5,812 nt of DNA, taken from contig CAAEBW010000227.1 of assembly GCA_900754145.1 (NCBI GenBank), forward strand, positions 1 through 5,812. The letters are read 5' to 3'. The DNA comes from Clostridia bacterium (GTDB lineage Bacteria; Bacillota; Clostridia; Oscillospirales; Acutalibacteraceae). Positions 1-5,701 of the stretch are shown piece after piece. How positions within the stretch are numbered: position 1 is the first letter of the stretch; each line of letters starts with the position of its first letter. The notes beneath the pieces were generated by a model. It made no database searches. It worked only from the letters and a program-made list of their open reading frames with translations, and was not told the origin of the DNA. Both the position numbers and the translations under genes were made by a program.

Positions 1-13
1 AAAGGTGATTTTA

Positions 14-568
14 ATGGAAAAATTTGTACCTGTGGTAGTAATTAAAGAATTATCCGAAACGGATAAAATATTAACTGCTTTAAAGGCGAGCGGCATTAAC
101 TGTGCCGAAATAACATTCAGAACCGCCTGTGCTAAAGAGGCAATAGAGTATGCAATTAAAAATTATCCCGAAATGTCGATAGGCGCAGGAACGGTTATTA
201 ACGCCGAGCAGTGCAAGCAAGCCTTAGACCTCGGTTGCGAGTTTATTGTATCTCCCGGATTATCGGTAGAGGTAGCAAAGCAATGCAAGGAAAGGAATAT
301 CCCCTATTACCCCGGCTGTGTAACACCTACCGAGATTATGCAGGCGCTTGATTTAGGTATTACCACCGTTAAGTTCTTCCCCGCAAATGTTTACGGCGGT
401 TTAAAGGCGTTAAAGGCTTTGTCCGCTCCTTTCCCGCAGGTTAAGTTTATCCCGACGGGCGGGGTTGACCGCAGTAATATAGATGAGTTTTTAGCTTTCG
501 ATAAAATCGCGGCAATCGGCGGCAGCTTCTTTGTTAAAGAAGCGCTTGAAAAGATGGGAGAGAAATAA
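14..568 (+). CDS. eda: 2-dehydro-3-deoxy-phosphogluconate (KDPG) aldolase
   Basis: This cytoplasmic class I aldolase splits 2-keto-3-deoxy-6-phosphogluconate into pyruvate and glyceraldehyde 3-phosphate, the last step of Entner-Doudoroff and uronate breakdown. The 184-residue product has the family landmarks in order: VPVVVI (5-10), the catalytic Glu32 and Arg36 in AEITFRT, GAGT (57-60), VTPTE (103-107), the Schiff-base Lys120 in VKFFPA, the phosphate-binding PTGG (147-150) and GGS (169-171). I chose ATG at 14, preceded by AAAGGTG at 1-7; an in-frame GTG at 5 would add three residues but would lie inside that ribosome binding site. The protein stops only about 13 residues after GGS, whereas relatives usually carry a further helix of about 20 residues, so the C-terminus is short. 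The stop is one base before the kinase start, so the two are probably translationally coupled. Family assignment is firm. Strict KDPG preference over KDPGal is not shown. Confidence 0.93.
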   Translation: MEKFVPVVVIKELSETDKILTALKASGINCAEITFRTACAKEAIEYAIKNYPEMSIGAGTVINAEQCKQALDLGCEFIVSPGLSVEVAKQCKERNIPYYPGCVTPTEIMQALDLGITTVKFFPANVYGGLKALKALSAPFPQVKFIPTGGVDRSNIDEFLAFDKIAAIGGSFFVKEALEKMGEK

Positions 569-569
569 A

Positions 570-1592
570 ATGGCAAAGGTAGTTACTTTCGGCGAATTGA
601 TGTTAAGACTCGCCCCTAACGGATATTACAGATTTTTTCAGAACGACCAAATGCAGGCGACCTTCGGCGGCGGTGAAGCCAATGTGGCGGTTTCGCTTGC
701 AAACTACGGTTTGGACAGTGTTTATGTGACAAAGCTCCCCAAACACGCAATAGGTCAGGCGGCGGTTGACAGTCTGCGCTATTTCGGTGTAGATACAACC
801 AAAATTGTACGCGGCGGCGAGAGAGTGGGCATTTACTACCTTGAAAAGGGCGCGTCACAGCGTGGCTCGGTTTGTATTTATGACCGTAAGTATTCGGCTA
901 TTCAGCAAGCCGATGTAAATGATTTTGACTGGGACAGCATCTTTGAGGGTGCGGACTGGTTCCACTTTACGGGCATTACTCCTGCTTTAGGAGAAAACCT
1001 TGTTGAAATCTGCAAGCAGGCTTGTATCGCCGCAAAGGCAAAGGGAGTAAAAATTTCCTGTGACTTAAATTACAGAGGAAAGCTCTGGACACGGGAGCAG
1101 GCAAGAGCCGCTATGACCGAGCTTTGCAAATATGTTGACGTTTGCATTTCCAACGAGGAGGACGCCAAGGACGTTTTCGGGATTGAGGCTGAAAACACCG
1201 ATATTTACGGCGGCAAGCTTGATAAAGAGGGCTATAAATCGGTAGCAAAGCAGTTGGCAGATAAATTCGGCTTTGAAAAGGTCGCTATAACACTAAGGTC
1301 TTCGATTTCCGCCAGCGACAACGACTGGGCGGGTATGCTGTATGACGGCGAGGATTATTACTTCTCAAAGGAATATCATTTACATATCGTTGACCGTGTT
1401 GGCGGCGGAGACTCCTTCGGCGGCGGACTGATTTATGCTCTGCTTAACGGTAAACCCTCTAAGGACGCTATAGAATTTGCGGTTGCGGCAAGCACCTTAA
1501 AGCACTCGGTAGAGGGCGATTATAACCGTGTCTCTGTCTCCGAGGTAGAAAAGCTTGCGGGCGGTGACGGCTCGGGCAGAGTGCAGAGATGA
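570..1592 (+). CDS. kdgK: 2-dehydro-3-deoxygluconate (KDG) kinase, PfkB family
   Basis: This cytoplasmic sugar kinase of the ribokinase/PfkB fold phosphorylates 2-keto-3-deoxygluconate with ATP to KDPG, the substrate of the aldolase encoded just upstream. The 340-residue product opens with VVTFGELMLRL (4-14), has the substrate-side GGGEANVA (33-40), CDLNYR (164-169), the NEEDA stretch (195-199) and the PfkB signature DRVGGGDSFGGG (275-286), whose Asp281 is the catalytic base. It ends in GGDGSGRVQR, as I recall for clostridial KdgK-type proteins. I chose ATG at 570 because GGAGAG (557-562) precedes it by seven bases; a longer frame from 531 would overlap the aldolase gene by 38 bases. Adjacency to a KDPG aldolase makes KDG much the likeliest substrate, but other PfkB kinases share these motifs. 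Confidence 0.92.
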   Translation: MAKVVTFGELMLRLAPNGYYRFFQNDQMQATFGGGEANVAVSLANYGLDSVYVTKLPKHAIGQAAVDSLRYFGVDTTKIVRGGERVGIYYLEKGASQRGSVCIYDRKYSAIQQADVNDFDWDSIFEGADWFHFTGITPALGENLVEICKQACIAAKAKGVKISCDLNYRGKLWTREQARAAMTELCKYVDVCISNEEDAKDVFGIEAENTDIYGGKLDKEGYKSVAKQLADKFGFEKVAITLRSSISASDNDWAGMLYDGEDYYFSKEYHLHIVDRVGGGDSFGGGLIYALLNGKPSKDAIEFAVAASTLKHSVEGDYNRVSVSEVEKLAGGDGSGRVQR

Positions 1593-1605
1593 AAAAATAT
1601 TATTT

Positions 1606-1611
1606 AAGGAG
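1606..1611 (+). promoter_or_regulatory. Ribosome binding site that fixes the GH10-like start
   Basis: AAGGAG lies nine bases before ATG 1621. The open frame extends upstream in-frame to an ATG at 1555, but that would overlap the end of the kinase gene and has no comparable site. The downstream start is therefore the right one, giving 455 rather than 477 residues. This is the best Shine-Dalgarno match in the operon and may let the third gene be translated independently of the first two. Confidence 0.85.
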
Positions 1612-1620
1612 ATATTTATA

Positions 1621-2988
1621 ATGACAAAGCAAGAAATAAGAGAAGTATGGTTTAAGGAAATTGAAGCTCAAAAGGAAGCAACAAATTCCAGATGTGAACG
1701 TAATATTGAAAAGTACCGCAAGGGTGACAAAAAAATTGTTTTGAAAAATAAAGACGGAAAGGCACTTGCAAATAAAAGGGTTACCGTTCATCAAAAAAGT
1801 CACGATTTTAATTTCGGTGCAAATATATTTATGCTGGATGAGTTTTCTGAGGAAAAGGACAATATAGCATACCGAGAGACTTTTAAAAAATACTTTAATA
1901 CGGCAACCGTTCCGTTTTATTGGGAGGGCATTGAGCCTGAAGAGGGGAAAACCCGCTATGAAAAGGACAGTCCCAAGGTTTACCGCCGTCCTGCCCCTGA
2001 CCTTTGCCTTGAATATTGCAACGAAAACGGCATTTCTCCGAAATTGCATTGCTTGTTTTACGATAAATATATGGCTATACCCGATTGGCTGCCTAAGAAT
2101 GACGAGAAAAAAATGCGGGAACTGTATGAGAAGCGTTTTTCTGAAATTTCAGATCGTTACAGCGGTAAAATGATGGAATTTGAAGTGACAAATGAAATTC
2201 TTTGTGCTCCGTATTGGAATGATGATAACAGCGGTGTATCAAGTATTTTAAGCTACAAGAAGAATACTGTTGAATGGGCATTTAACCTTGCAAAAAAATA
2301 CTTTCCTAATGATAAGCTTGTCATTAACGAAGGCAATCCTATGCTGCATACTATTGCTAAGGAAGGATACTTTTCAAAGTATTATTTGCAGTTAGAAAAG
2401 CTGCTTGCAAAGGGTACGCCTATCGATAAGATAGGCATCCAGAATCATATATTCTACGGCACTCAGCTTCCGGAGGGAGAGGAACCGTCTGATGATAAAA
2501 TTCCCTATTATGCGGTTTTCTTTAATCCCGATAATTATTTTAAAGGGTTGGATTATCTTTCTGAATTCGGACTTCCTCTTGAAATTACAGAGCTTACTAT
2601 TCCCACTCCCGGAGAGGGCGAGGAAGCCGAGCTAATACAAGCCGATCTTCTTGAAACCCTATATACTATATGGTTCTCGATTCCGAAAATGGAAACGGTT
2701 ATGTATTGGAATATTGTGGACAAAACAGGTTATGTCGGAAAAGGATGGAATGAAAACAATTGCCACGGAGGTCTTTTCCACAGAGATTTTACTCCTAAAA
2801 AATCCGCCGAAAGACTCTATTATCTAATGAACGAAAAATGGCACACAGATTTAGAACTTACAACCGATGAAAACGGCGAAATACAGTTTAGGGGATTTTA
2901 CGGTGACTACACGGTCGAAGTAGACGGCGAAGATTATGAATTTACTCTGCATAAAGATGAAAACAGCTGCTTTGAAATGACTTTATAA
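1621..2988 (+). CDS. GH10-like intracellular glycoside hydrolase, substrate uncertain
   Basis: The 455-residue product is a (beta/alpha)8 hydrolase of the GH10 (endo-xylanase) type. Residues 37-70 form a short N-terminal beta region (IVLKNKDGKAL, then HDFNFGANIF). The barrel shows His143 in KLHCLF, the acid/base Glu192 in EVTNEI, KLVINEGN (232-239), GIQNH (272-276), the nucleophile Glu324 in EITELTI, MYWNIVDK (361-368) and GLFHRDFTPK (384-393). The tail from about 405 to 455, with FRGFYGDYTVEVDG, is a small beta domain. There is no signal peptide or membrane segment, so it should act in the cytoplasm on imported oligosaccharides. The glycone-binding ENxMKW motif of true xylanases reads TVPFYW here, so xylanase activity should not be assumed. 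It starts 28 bases after kdgK and looks more AT-rich than the other operon genes. The catalytic pair is clear; the substrate, perhaps a uronate-containing glycan, is inference. Confidence 0.85.
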   Translation: MTKQEIREVWFKEIEAQKEATNSRCERNIEKYRKGDKKIVLKNKDGKALANKRVTVHQKSHDFNFGANIFMLDEFSEEKDNIAYRETFKKYFNTATVPFYWEGIEPEEGKTRYEKDSPKVYRRPAPDLCLEYCNENGISPKLHCLFYDKYMAIPDWLPKNDEKKMRELYEKRFSEISDRYSGKMMEFEVTNEILCAPYWNDDNSGVSSILSYKKNTVEWAFNLAKKYFPNDKLVINEGNPMLHTIAKEGYFSKYYLQLEKLLAKGTPIDKIGIQNHIFYGTQLPEGEEPSDDKIPYYAVFFNPDNYFKGLDYLSEFGLPLEITELTIPTPGEGEEAELIQADLLETLYTIWFSIPKMETVMYWNIVDKTGYVGKGWNENNCHGGLFHRDFTPKKSAERLYYLMNEKWHTDLELTTDENGEIQFRGFYGDYTVEVDGEDYEFTLHKDENSCFEMTL

Positions 2989-3000
2989 GGGTGACTTGAT

Positions 3001-3729
3001 ATGAAAAAAGCATTGGTAACCGGTTCTTCAAGAGGAATAGGCAGGGCGATAGCGGTTCGCCTTGCAAGGGACGGATATTTTGTATATGTTCACGCGGCGG
3101 GAAATATCGAAAAAGCAAATGAAACAGCCGAAATTATATCCCAAAACGGCGGTAAATCAGAGGTTGTAACAGCAAATCTATGCGATATTAAGCAAACAGA
3201 AAAATTAGCCGAAACGGTTAAGGATTTAGATGTGCTTGTTCTTAACGCCTCATTGCAGTACCGCACCCCTTGGGCTGAAATAACCGCTGACGCGTGCTAT
3301 GAGCAGTTAAACTGCAACTTTGTGTCCTCAATGCTGTTAATTCAGTCGGCTGTGCCTTATATGAAGAAAAACGGTTGGGGAAGAATAGTTACAATAGGCT
3401 CTGTTCAGGAGGCAAAGCCCCACCCCGATATGCTTGTTTACTCCGCGAGCAAGGCGGCGCAGACTAATATGGTGCAGTCCCTCTCCTTACAGCTTGCAAA
3501 GGACGGTATCACCGTAAATAATGTCGCTCCGGGCGTTATCTATACCGACCGCAATGTTAAAGCCCTTTCCGACCCCGAATACGCCAAAAAGGTGACAGAC
3601 AGTATTCCCGTCGGATTTTACGGAGAGCCGGAGGACTGTGCGGGAATGGTGTCACTCCTTTGCTCGGACGAGGGGCGTTATATCACGGGGCAGTCGATTT
3701 ACGTTGACGGAGGAAAAAGCGTACAATGA
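3001..3729 (+). CDS. Short-chain dehydrogenase/reductase (SDR), FabG-like
   Basis: This is a classical SDR oxidoreductase of 242 residues with a Rossmann fold. It has the dinucleotide-binding TGSSRGIG (7-14), NAS (82-84, where NAG is usual), Asn106, Ser134 in TIGS, the catalytic YSASK (Tyr147, Lys151), the NNVAPG turn (173-178) and the C-terminal GQSIYVDGG (230-238). It reads like FabG by sequence, but it sits in a sugar-acid operon rather than among fatty-acid genes, so a sugar or sugar-acid dehydrogenase is more likely (inferred). It does not look like KduD in its N-terminal region. The start ATG follows the GH10-like stop by 12 bases, with a weak AAGGGTG site overlapping that stop. Its own stop overlaps the next start as ATGA. 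The cofactor cannot be fixed with confidence, though Ser9-Arg11 near the glycine motif is common in NADPH users. Confidence 0.88.
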   Translation: MKKALVTGSSRGIGRAIAVRLARDGYFVYVHAAGNIEKANETAEIISQNGGKSEVVTANLCDIKQTEKLAETVKDLDVLVLNASLQYRTPWAEITADACYEQLNCNFVSSMLLIQSAVPYMKKNGWGRIVTIGSVQEAKPHPDMLVYSASKAAQTNMVQSLSLQLAKDGITVNNVAPGVIYTDRNVKALSDPEYAKKVTDSIPVGFYGEPEDCAGMVSLLCSDEGRYITGQSIYVDGGKSVQ

Positions 3730-4427
3730 AAATAAAGTTTTTAGGACAGAGCGGTTATATTCTTAAATCGGGCAATACCGAAATAATCATAGACCCCTAT
3801 CTTTCGGACAGCGTAAACCGCATAGCAAACAGACCCCGCACCCTCCCCGTCCCGATAAATCCCAAGGATATAAGGTGTGACGCGGTTATCTGCACCCACA
3901 ATCACCTCGACCACTTAGACCCCGACACGGTTTGCGAAATACCGTATGAACATTATTTTATAACCACAAACGAGGGAGTGGCAGAGCTTAAAAAACTCGG
4001 AAGAAAAAATGCCGACGCGCTTAATGTCGGAGACAGTATAAAAATAGGCGATTTTGAATTGACTGCCGTCTTTGCCGACCATACGGTCGAGGCGTTCGGG
4101 CTTATTGTTAAAGCTGAAAATAAAACGCTCTATTTCAGTGGCGACACGCTATACAATGAAAAGCTCTTTGAAATAGCCGATAATAAGCCGGATATTACTT
4201 TTATCTGCATTAATGGCAGACTCGGGAATATGAATGTGGACGAGGCGCTTATTACCGCAAAGAAAATCGGCGCTAAAGTCAATATTCCGAACCATTACGA
4301 TATGTTCGAGTCAAATTCCGAGAATCCGCTTTTGTTTTCAGAAAAAATAGACGGCGGCTTTGTAATGGAATTTAATAGGGAGTATACGGTTTGTGAAAAA
4401 GACGACCGTGTAGAGGTTTGCTGTTGA
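3726..4427 (+). CDS. UlaG-like metallo-beta-lactamase-fold hydrolase
   Basis: This 233-residue cytoplasmic metal-dependent hydrolase belongs to the UlaG/YtnP-like branch of the MBL fold. Visible features are the N-terminal FLGQSGYILKSG (5-16), IIDPYLSDS (21-29), the metal-binding THNHLDHLD (His58, His60, Asp62, His63), His119 in ADHT, Asp140 in SGDT and His190 in PNHYD. These are the ligands expected for a binuclear site. UlaG itself opens L-ascorbate-6-phosphate, a lactone, so a lactonase acting on an aldono- or urono-lactone made by the neighbouring dehydrogenase is an attractive inference. The family also includes phosphodiesterases and nucleases, so the substrate is open. The start overlaps the SDR stop (ATGA), meaning tight translational coupling. 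It is the last gene of the operon; a terminator hairpin follows about 230 bases later. The product ends in two cysteines. Confidence 0.88.
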   Translation: MKIKFLGQSGYILKSGNTEIIIDPYLSDSVNRIANRPRTLPVPINPKDIRCDAVICTHNHLDHLDPDTVCEIPYEHYFITTNEGVAELKKLGRKNADALNVGDSIKIGDFELTAVFADHTVEAFGLIVKAENKTLYFSGDTLYNEKLFEIADNKPDITFICINGRLGNMNVDEALITAKKIGAKVNIPNHYDMFESNSENPLLFSEKIDGGFVMEFNREYTVCEKDDRVEVCC

Positions 4428-4659
4428 AAACAATGATTTTGACGGTTGAGATTCTTCGTGAACGGCAGTGTCTAAAAATTGAAAGCCTCTGTGGACTATG
4501 TTCGTGTTTTTGATAAAAAGTGAAGGGAATGACTTTTGTATAAAAGGCATTACAGATATATTTCAAAAATAAACTTAAATCGCACAGTATAACATAGCAC
4601 AAGGGGCTGTAAAAAAACACAGTATCCGAAAAAACGGATTAATTGAGAGAAAATAAAAA
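4428..4659. other. Non-coding spacer after the operon
   Basis: I see no supportable gene in these 232 bases. Minus-strand open frames here run back into the MBL gene and are shadows. A small hairpin with five-base arms lies at 4624-4639 without a following T-run. A short plus-strand frame at 4476-4523 ends in a peptide resembling the tail of some glycoside hydrolases, and is treated as a weak finding only. Confidence 0.6.
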
Positions 4660-4714
4660 AACAAGCTCGGCAAAAGCACAAAAATAAAGCTTTTGCAGAG
4701 CTCGTTTGCTTTTT
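4660..4714 (+). terminator. Intrinsic terminator-like hairpin after the uronate operon
   Basis: Bases 4660-4677 pair with 4689-4706 in an 18-position stem with two mismatches (4663/4703 and 4669/4697), including eight perfect pairs GCAAAAGC/GCTTTTGC next to the 11-base loop. A T-run (4710-4714) follows, and an A-run lies just before the left arm, so it could work on both strands. It probably ends the operon transcript, leaving a 3' leader of about 230 bases after the MBL stop. Confidence 0.8.
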
Positions 4715-4747
4715 AAGAGACAAATAGGGGCTTGTGGGGGGGATTCA

Positions 4748-4820
4748 CGGGACGATGTGGGCATCGTCCCCTACGTGGGCTAAGAAAGCTTTTGTAGGGG
4801 ACGGCATCCTCGATGTCCCG
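4748..4820. repeat. Composite inverted repeat with two 27-base arms
   Basis: Bases 4748-4774 and 4794-4820 are inverted copies that agree at the outer six and inner ten positions (CGGGAC outer, CGTCCCCTAC inner) and differ mostly in the middle. They flank a 19-base centre. Each arm also folds on itself: 4749-4757 pairs perfectly with 4762-4770 around a TGGG loop, and the right arm makes a weaker hairpin with GGGAC/GTCCC ends. No open frame covers it. The layout resembles REP-type or MITE-like dispersed repeats; copy number elsewhere in the genome cannot be seen from here. Confidence 0.65.
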
Positions 4821-4841
4821 TTTGGTTTGTTATTTTGCTAA

Positions 4842-5066
4842 TCGGGCGGTCGAGGAAAAAAAGAAGATATATTAAGCTATATATTTTCAAAAGAACAGAG
4901 TGTAAATTATCCGCATAGGGATATTTGCATGGGGAAAAACAGGATAGAGGCAAGAAAGCTTCAGGATGCGCTTAGCACATCGCTTTTTTTTAATGAATAT
5001 AGAATGTCTAAACGCAGAAAAGCGTTTCGACAAAACGATTTTATCGGTTTTTGCGAATTAAAATGA
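4842..5066 (+). pseudogene. Unrecognised open frame, possibly a 3' gene remnant or small protein
   Basis: This frame is open for 74 codons from the stop at 4839 to TGA 5064-5066. The only good start is ATG 4929, preceded by a weak AGGG at 4917-4920, which would give a 45-residue basic peptide beginning MGKNRIEARKLQDAL. The residues before the ATG (such as EDILSYIF and YPHRDIC) also look protein-like, which argues that this is the tail of a longer gene whose 5' part is lost rather than a complete small gene. I do not recognise the family. The last residues, CELK, are encoded inside the palindrome at 5053-5084. There is no upstream promoter I can defend, and the repeat at 4748-4820 abuts it. 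Confidence 0.35.
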
Positions 5067-5084
5067 AAATTCATTTTAATTCGC
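5053..5084. repeat. 32-base near-perfect palindrome at the junction of two convergent frames
   Basis: Arms 5053-5067 and 5070-5084 are perfect inverted copies (GCGAATTAAAATGAA) around two A residues. The stem is AT-rich and no T-run follows on either side, so it is not a typical intrinsic terminator. Each arm contains an in-frame TGA that ends one of the two convergent open frames. It could be a small inserted element, a protein-binding operator, or an atypical bidirectional terminator. Confidence 0.85.
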
Positions 5085-5358
5085 TCGATATAACACCGTC
5101 AATCGTTACGGGGTTTGCTATTGCTCTTCCTTCGCCTTTGGTATTCAGCACCAACTCTTCACTCGTTATGAATTTTACCCTCACATTGTGCTCTTTGCCG
5201 TCAAGACTTTCAAAGGATATATTAGCATAAGCAATAGGGCGAGAGACATAGTAAAGGCCTTCTATTAAAGTGGGCGATGTAAAATGAACGGTGAGACGAA
5301 TATCATCATTTTGTATGTAATAATCGTAGAATAAGTAAAACCGTTGTAAAAGAGGATT
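5071..5358 (-). pseudogene. Fragment of a glutaminase-family protein (DUF5127-type domain)
   Basis: Read on the minus strand, this frame is open for 95 codons from a stop at 5359-5361 to TGA 5071-5073. It has no start codon at a sensible place. From about 5328 down, the residues match what I recall of the N-terminal half of the GtaA-like glutaminase family (DUF4964/DUF5127/DUF4965 proteins, about 650 residues): DDIRLTVHFTSP, then the hallmark SRPIAYANISFES, then LDGKEHNVRVKF. Only some 85 residues of that domain survive; the upstream start and the whole catalytic C-terminal part are missing. Downstream it runs into the palindrome and ends in ELK-stop. It is therefore an internal fragment, not a working gene. 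The family match is from memory of the motif, with no search run. Confidence 0.7.
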
Positions 5359-5594
5359 TTAATTACAAAAGTGAGGATAATAATCTGAATGAATATGTAA
5401 AACTTTTTATTGAAATAATATCTTCCATCTCGCTTTCTCTAACCAAGACTGCACTTAGCGAGGAAGCGCTTAAACTAAAAAATATCTTGATTCAAATATT
5501 CATCGGATTATCTCAACAAAATAACTTTCAAAAAAATAAACACAGTATAAATCTCCTCAAAATACAGATAATAACAACGCAATTTGTAATTTAA
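5295..5594 (+). pseudogene. Unrecognised open frame without a start, likely a 3' gene remnant
   Basis: The plus frame is open for 99 codons from TGA 5292-5294 to TAA 5592-5594. It contains no in-frame ATG or GTG and only one TTG, late in the frame. From about 5349 on, the translation looks protein-like (KEDFNYKSEDNNLNEYVKLF, then amphipathic stretches such as ALSEEALKLKNILIQIFIG), while the first 60 bases lie antisense to the glutaminase-family fragment. I do not recognise it. The simplest reading is the tail of a gene joined to the other debris by a deletion. AT-richness alone could also leave a frame this long open, so confidence is low. Confidence 0.25.
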
Positions 5595-5598
5595 GGAG
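5593..5598 (+). promoter_or_regulatory. Ribosome binding site of the spoVT-like start
   Basis: AAGGAG lies ten bases before ATG 5609 and overlaps the stop of the preceding open frame. An ATG at 5601 is too close to the site and reads only two codons before a stop, so 5609 is the true start. The intact site suggests the following frame was recently a functional gene. Confidence 0.75.
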
Positions 5599-5608
5599 AA
5601 ATGAATAT

Positions 5609-5701
5609 ATGAAAGCAACAGGAATTGTCCGTCGCATCGATGCTGGTGTTATAATAACACCAAAGCCAGAAAGACCGCATAAACACTGGGGTTTTCGCTG
5701 A
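5609..5701 (+). pseudogene. Truncated spoVT-like gene (AbrB/MazE-type regulator)
   Basis: The frame opens MKATGIVRRID, which I recognise as the N-terminus of SpoVT, a stage V sporulation regulator with an AbrB/MazE-type DNA-binding swapped-hairpin domain and a C-terminal GAF-like domain (about 180 residues). After residue 11 the expected DLGRVVIPKEIRRTL is replaced by AGVIITPKPERPHKHW and the frame stops after 30 residues. The divergence coincides with a 17-base palindrome at 5645-5661. The residual G-VII-PK-ER similarity could mean decay by small indels, but a sequence insertion or deletion junction fits better. Without the AbrB core and the GAF-like domain it cannot work as SpoVT. A functional copy may exist elsewhere in the genome. 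Confidence 0.6.
5645..5661. repeat. 17-base perfect palindrome at the spoVT-like breakpoint
   Basis: Arms 5645-5652 (GGTGTTAT) and 5654-5661 (ATAACACC) are perfect inverted copies around one A. It begins three bases after the last codon that matches SpoVT. It could be the end of an inserted element, a recombinase site, or a chance hairpin. Confidence 0.6.

Noticed and set aside
616..858. Minus-strand frame opposite the KDG kinase
   Set aside because: Arg/Pro-rich antisense of a conserved kinase gene; no independent support.
1600..2049. A 149-codon minus-strand open frame inside the GH10-like gene
   Set aside because: It lies fully opposite a gene with clear catalytic motifs, and its translation looks like low-complexity antisense.
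4338..4620. Two overlapping minus-strand frames at the end of the MBL gene
   Set aside because: Both overlap the MBL coding end, are mutually out of frame, lack a ribosome binding site and show no recognisable motif.
4748..4820. The paired repeat as a CRISPR array
   Set aside because: There are only two arms, in inverted rather than direct orientation, with one 19-base centre and no cas genes nearby.
5053..5084. The palindrome as an ordinary intrinsic terminator
   Set aside because: The stem is mostly A/T pairs and neither side is followed by a T-run, so it does not meet the usual pattern, though a role in ending both transcripts is not excluded.
5521..5560. A sigma-70-type promoter for the spoVT-like frame, with TATAAA at 5546-5551
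   Set aside because: The nearest -35-like sequence is spaced only about 14 bases away and matches poorly in an AT-rich context.
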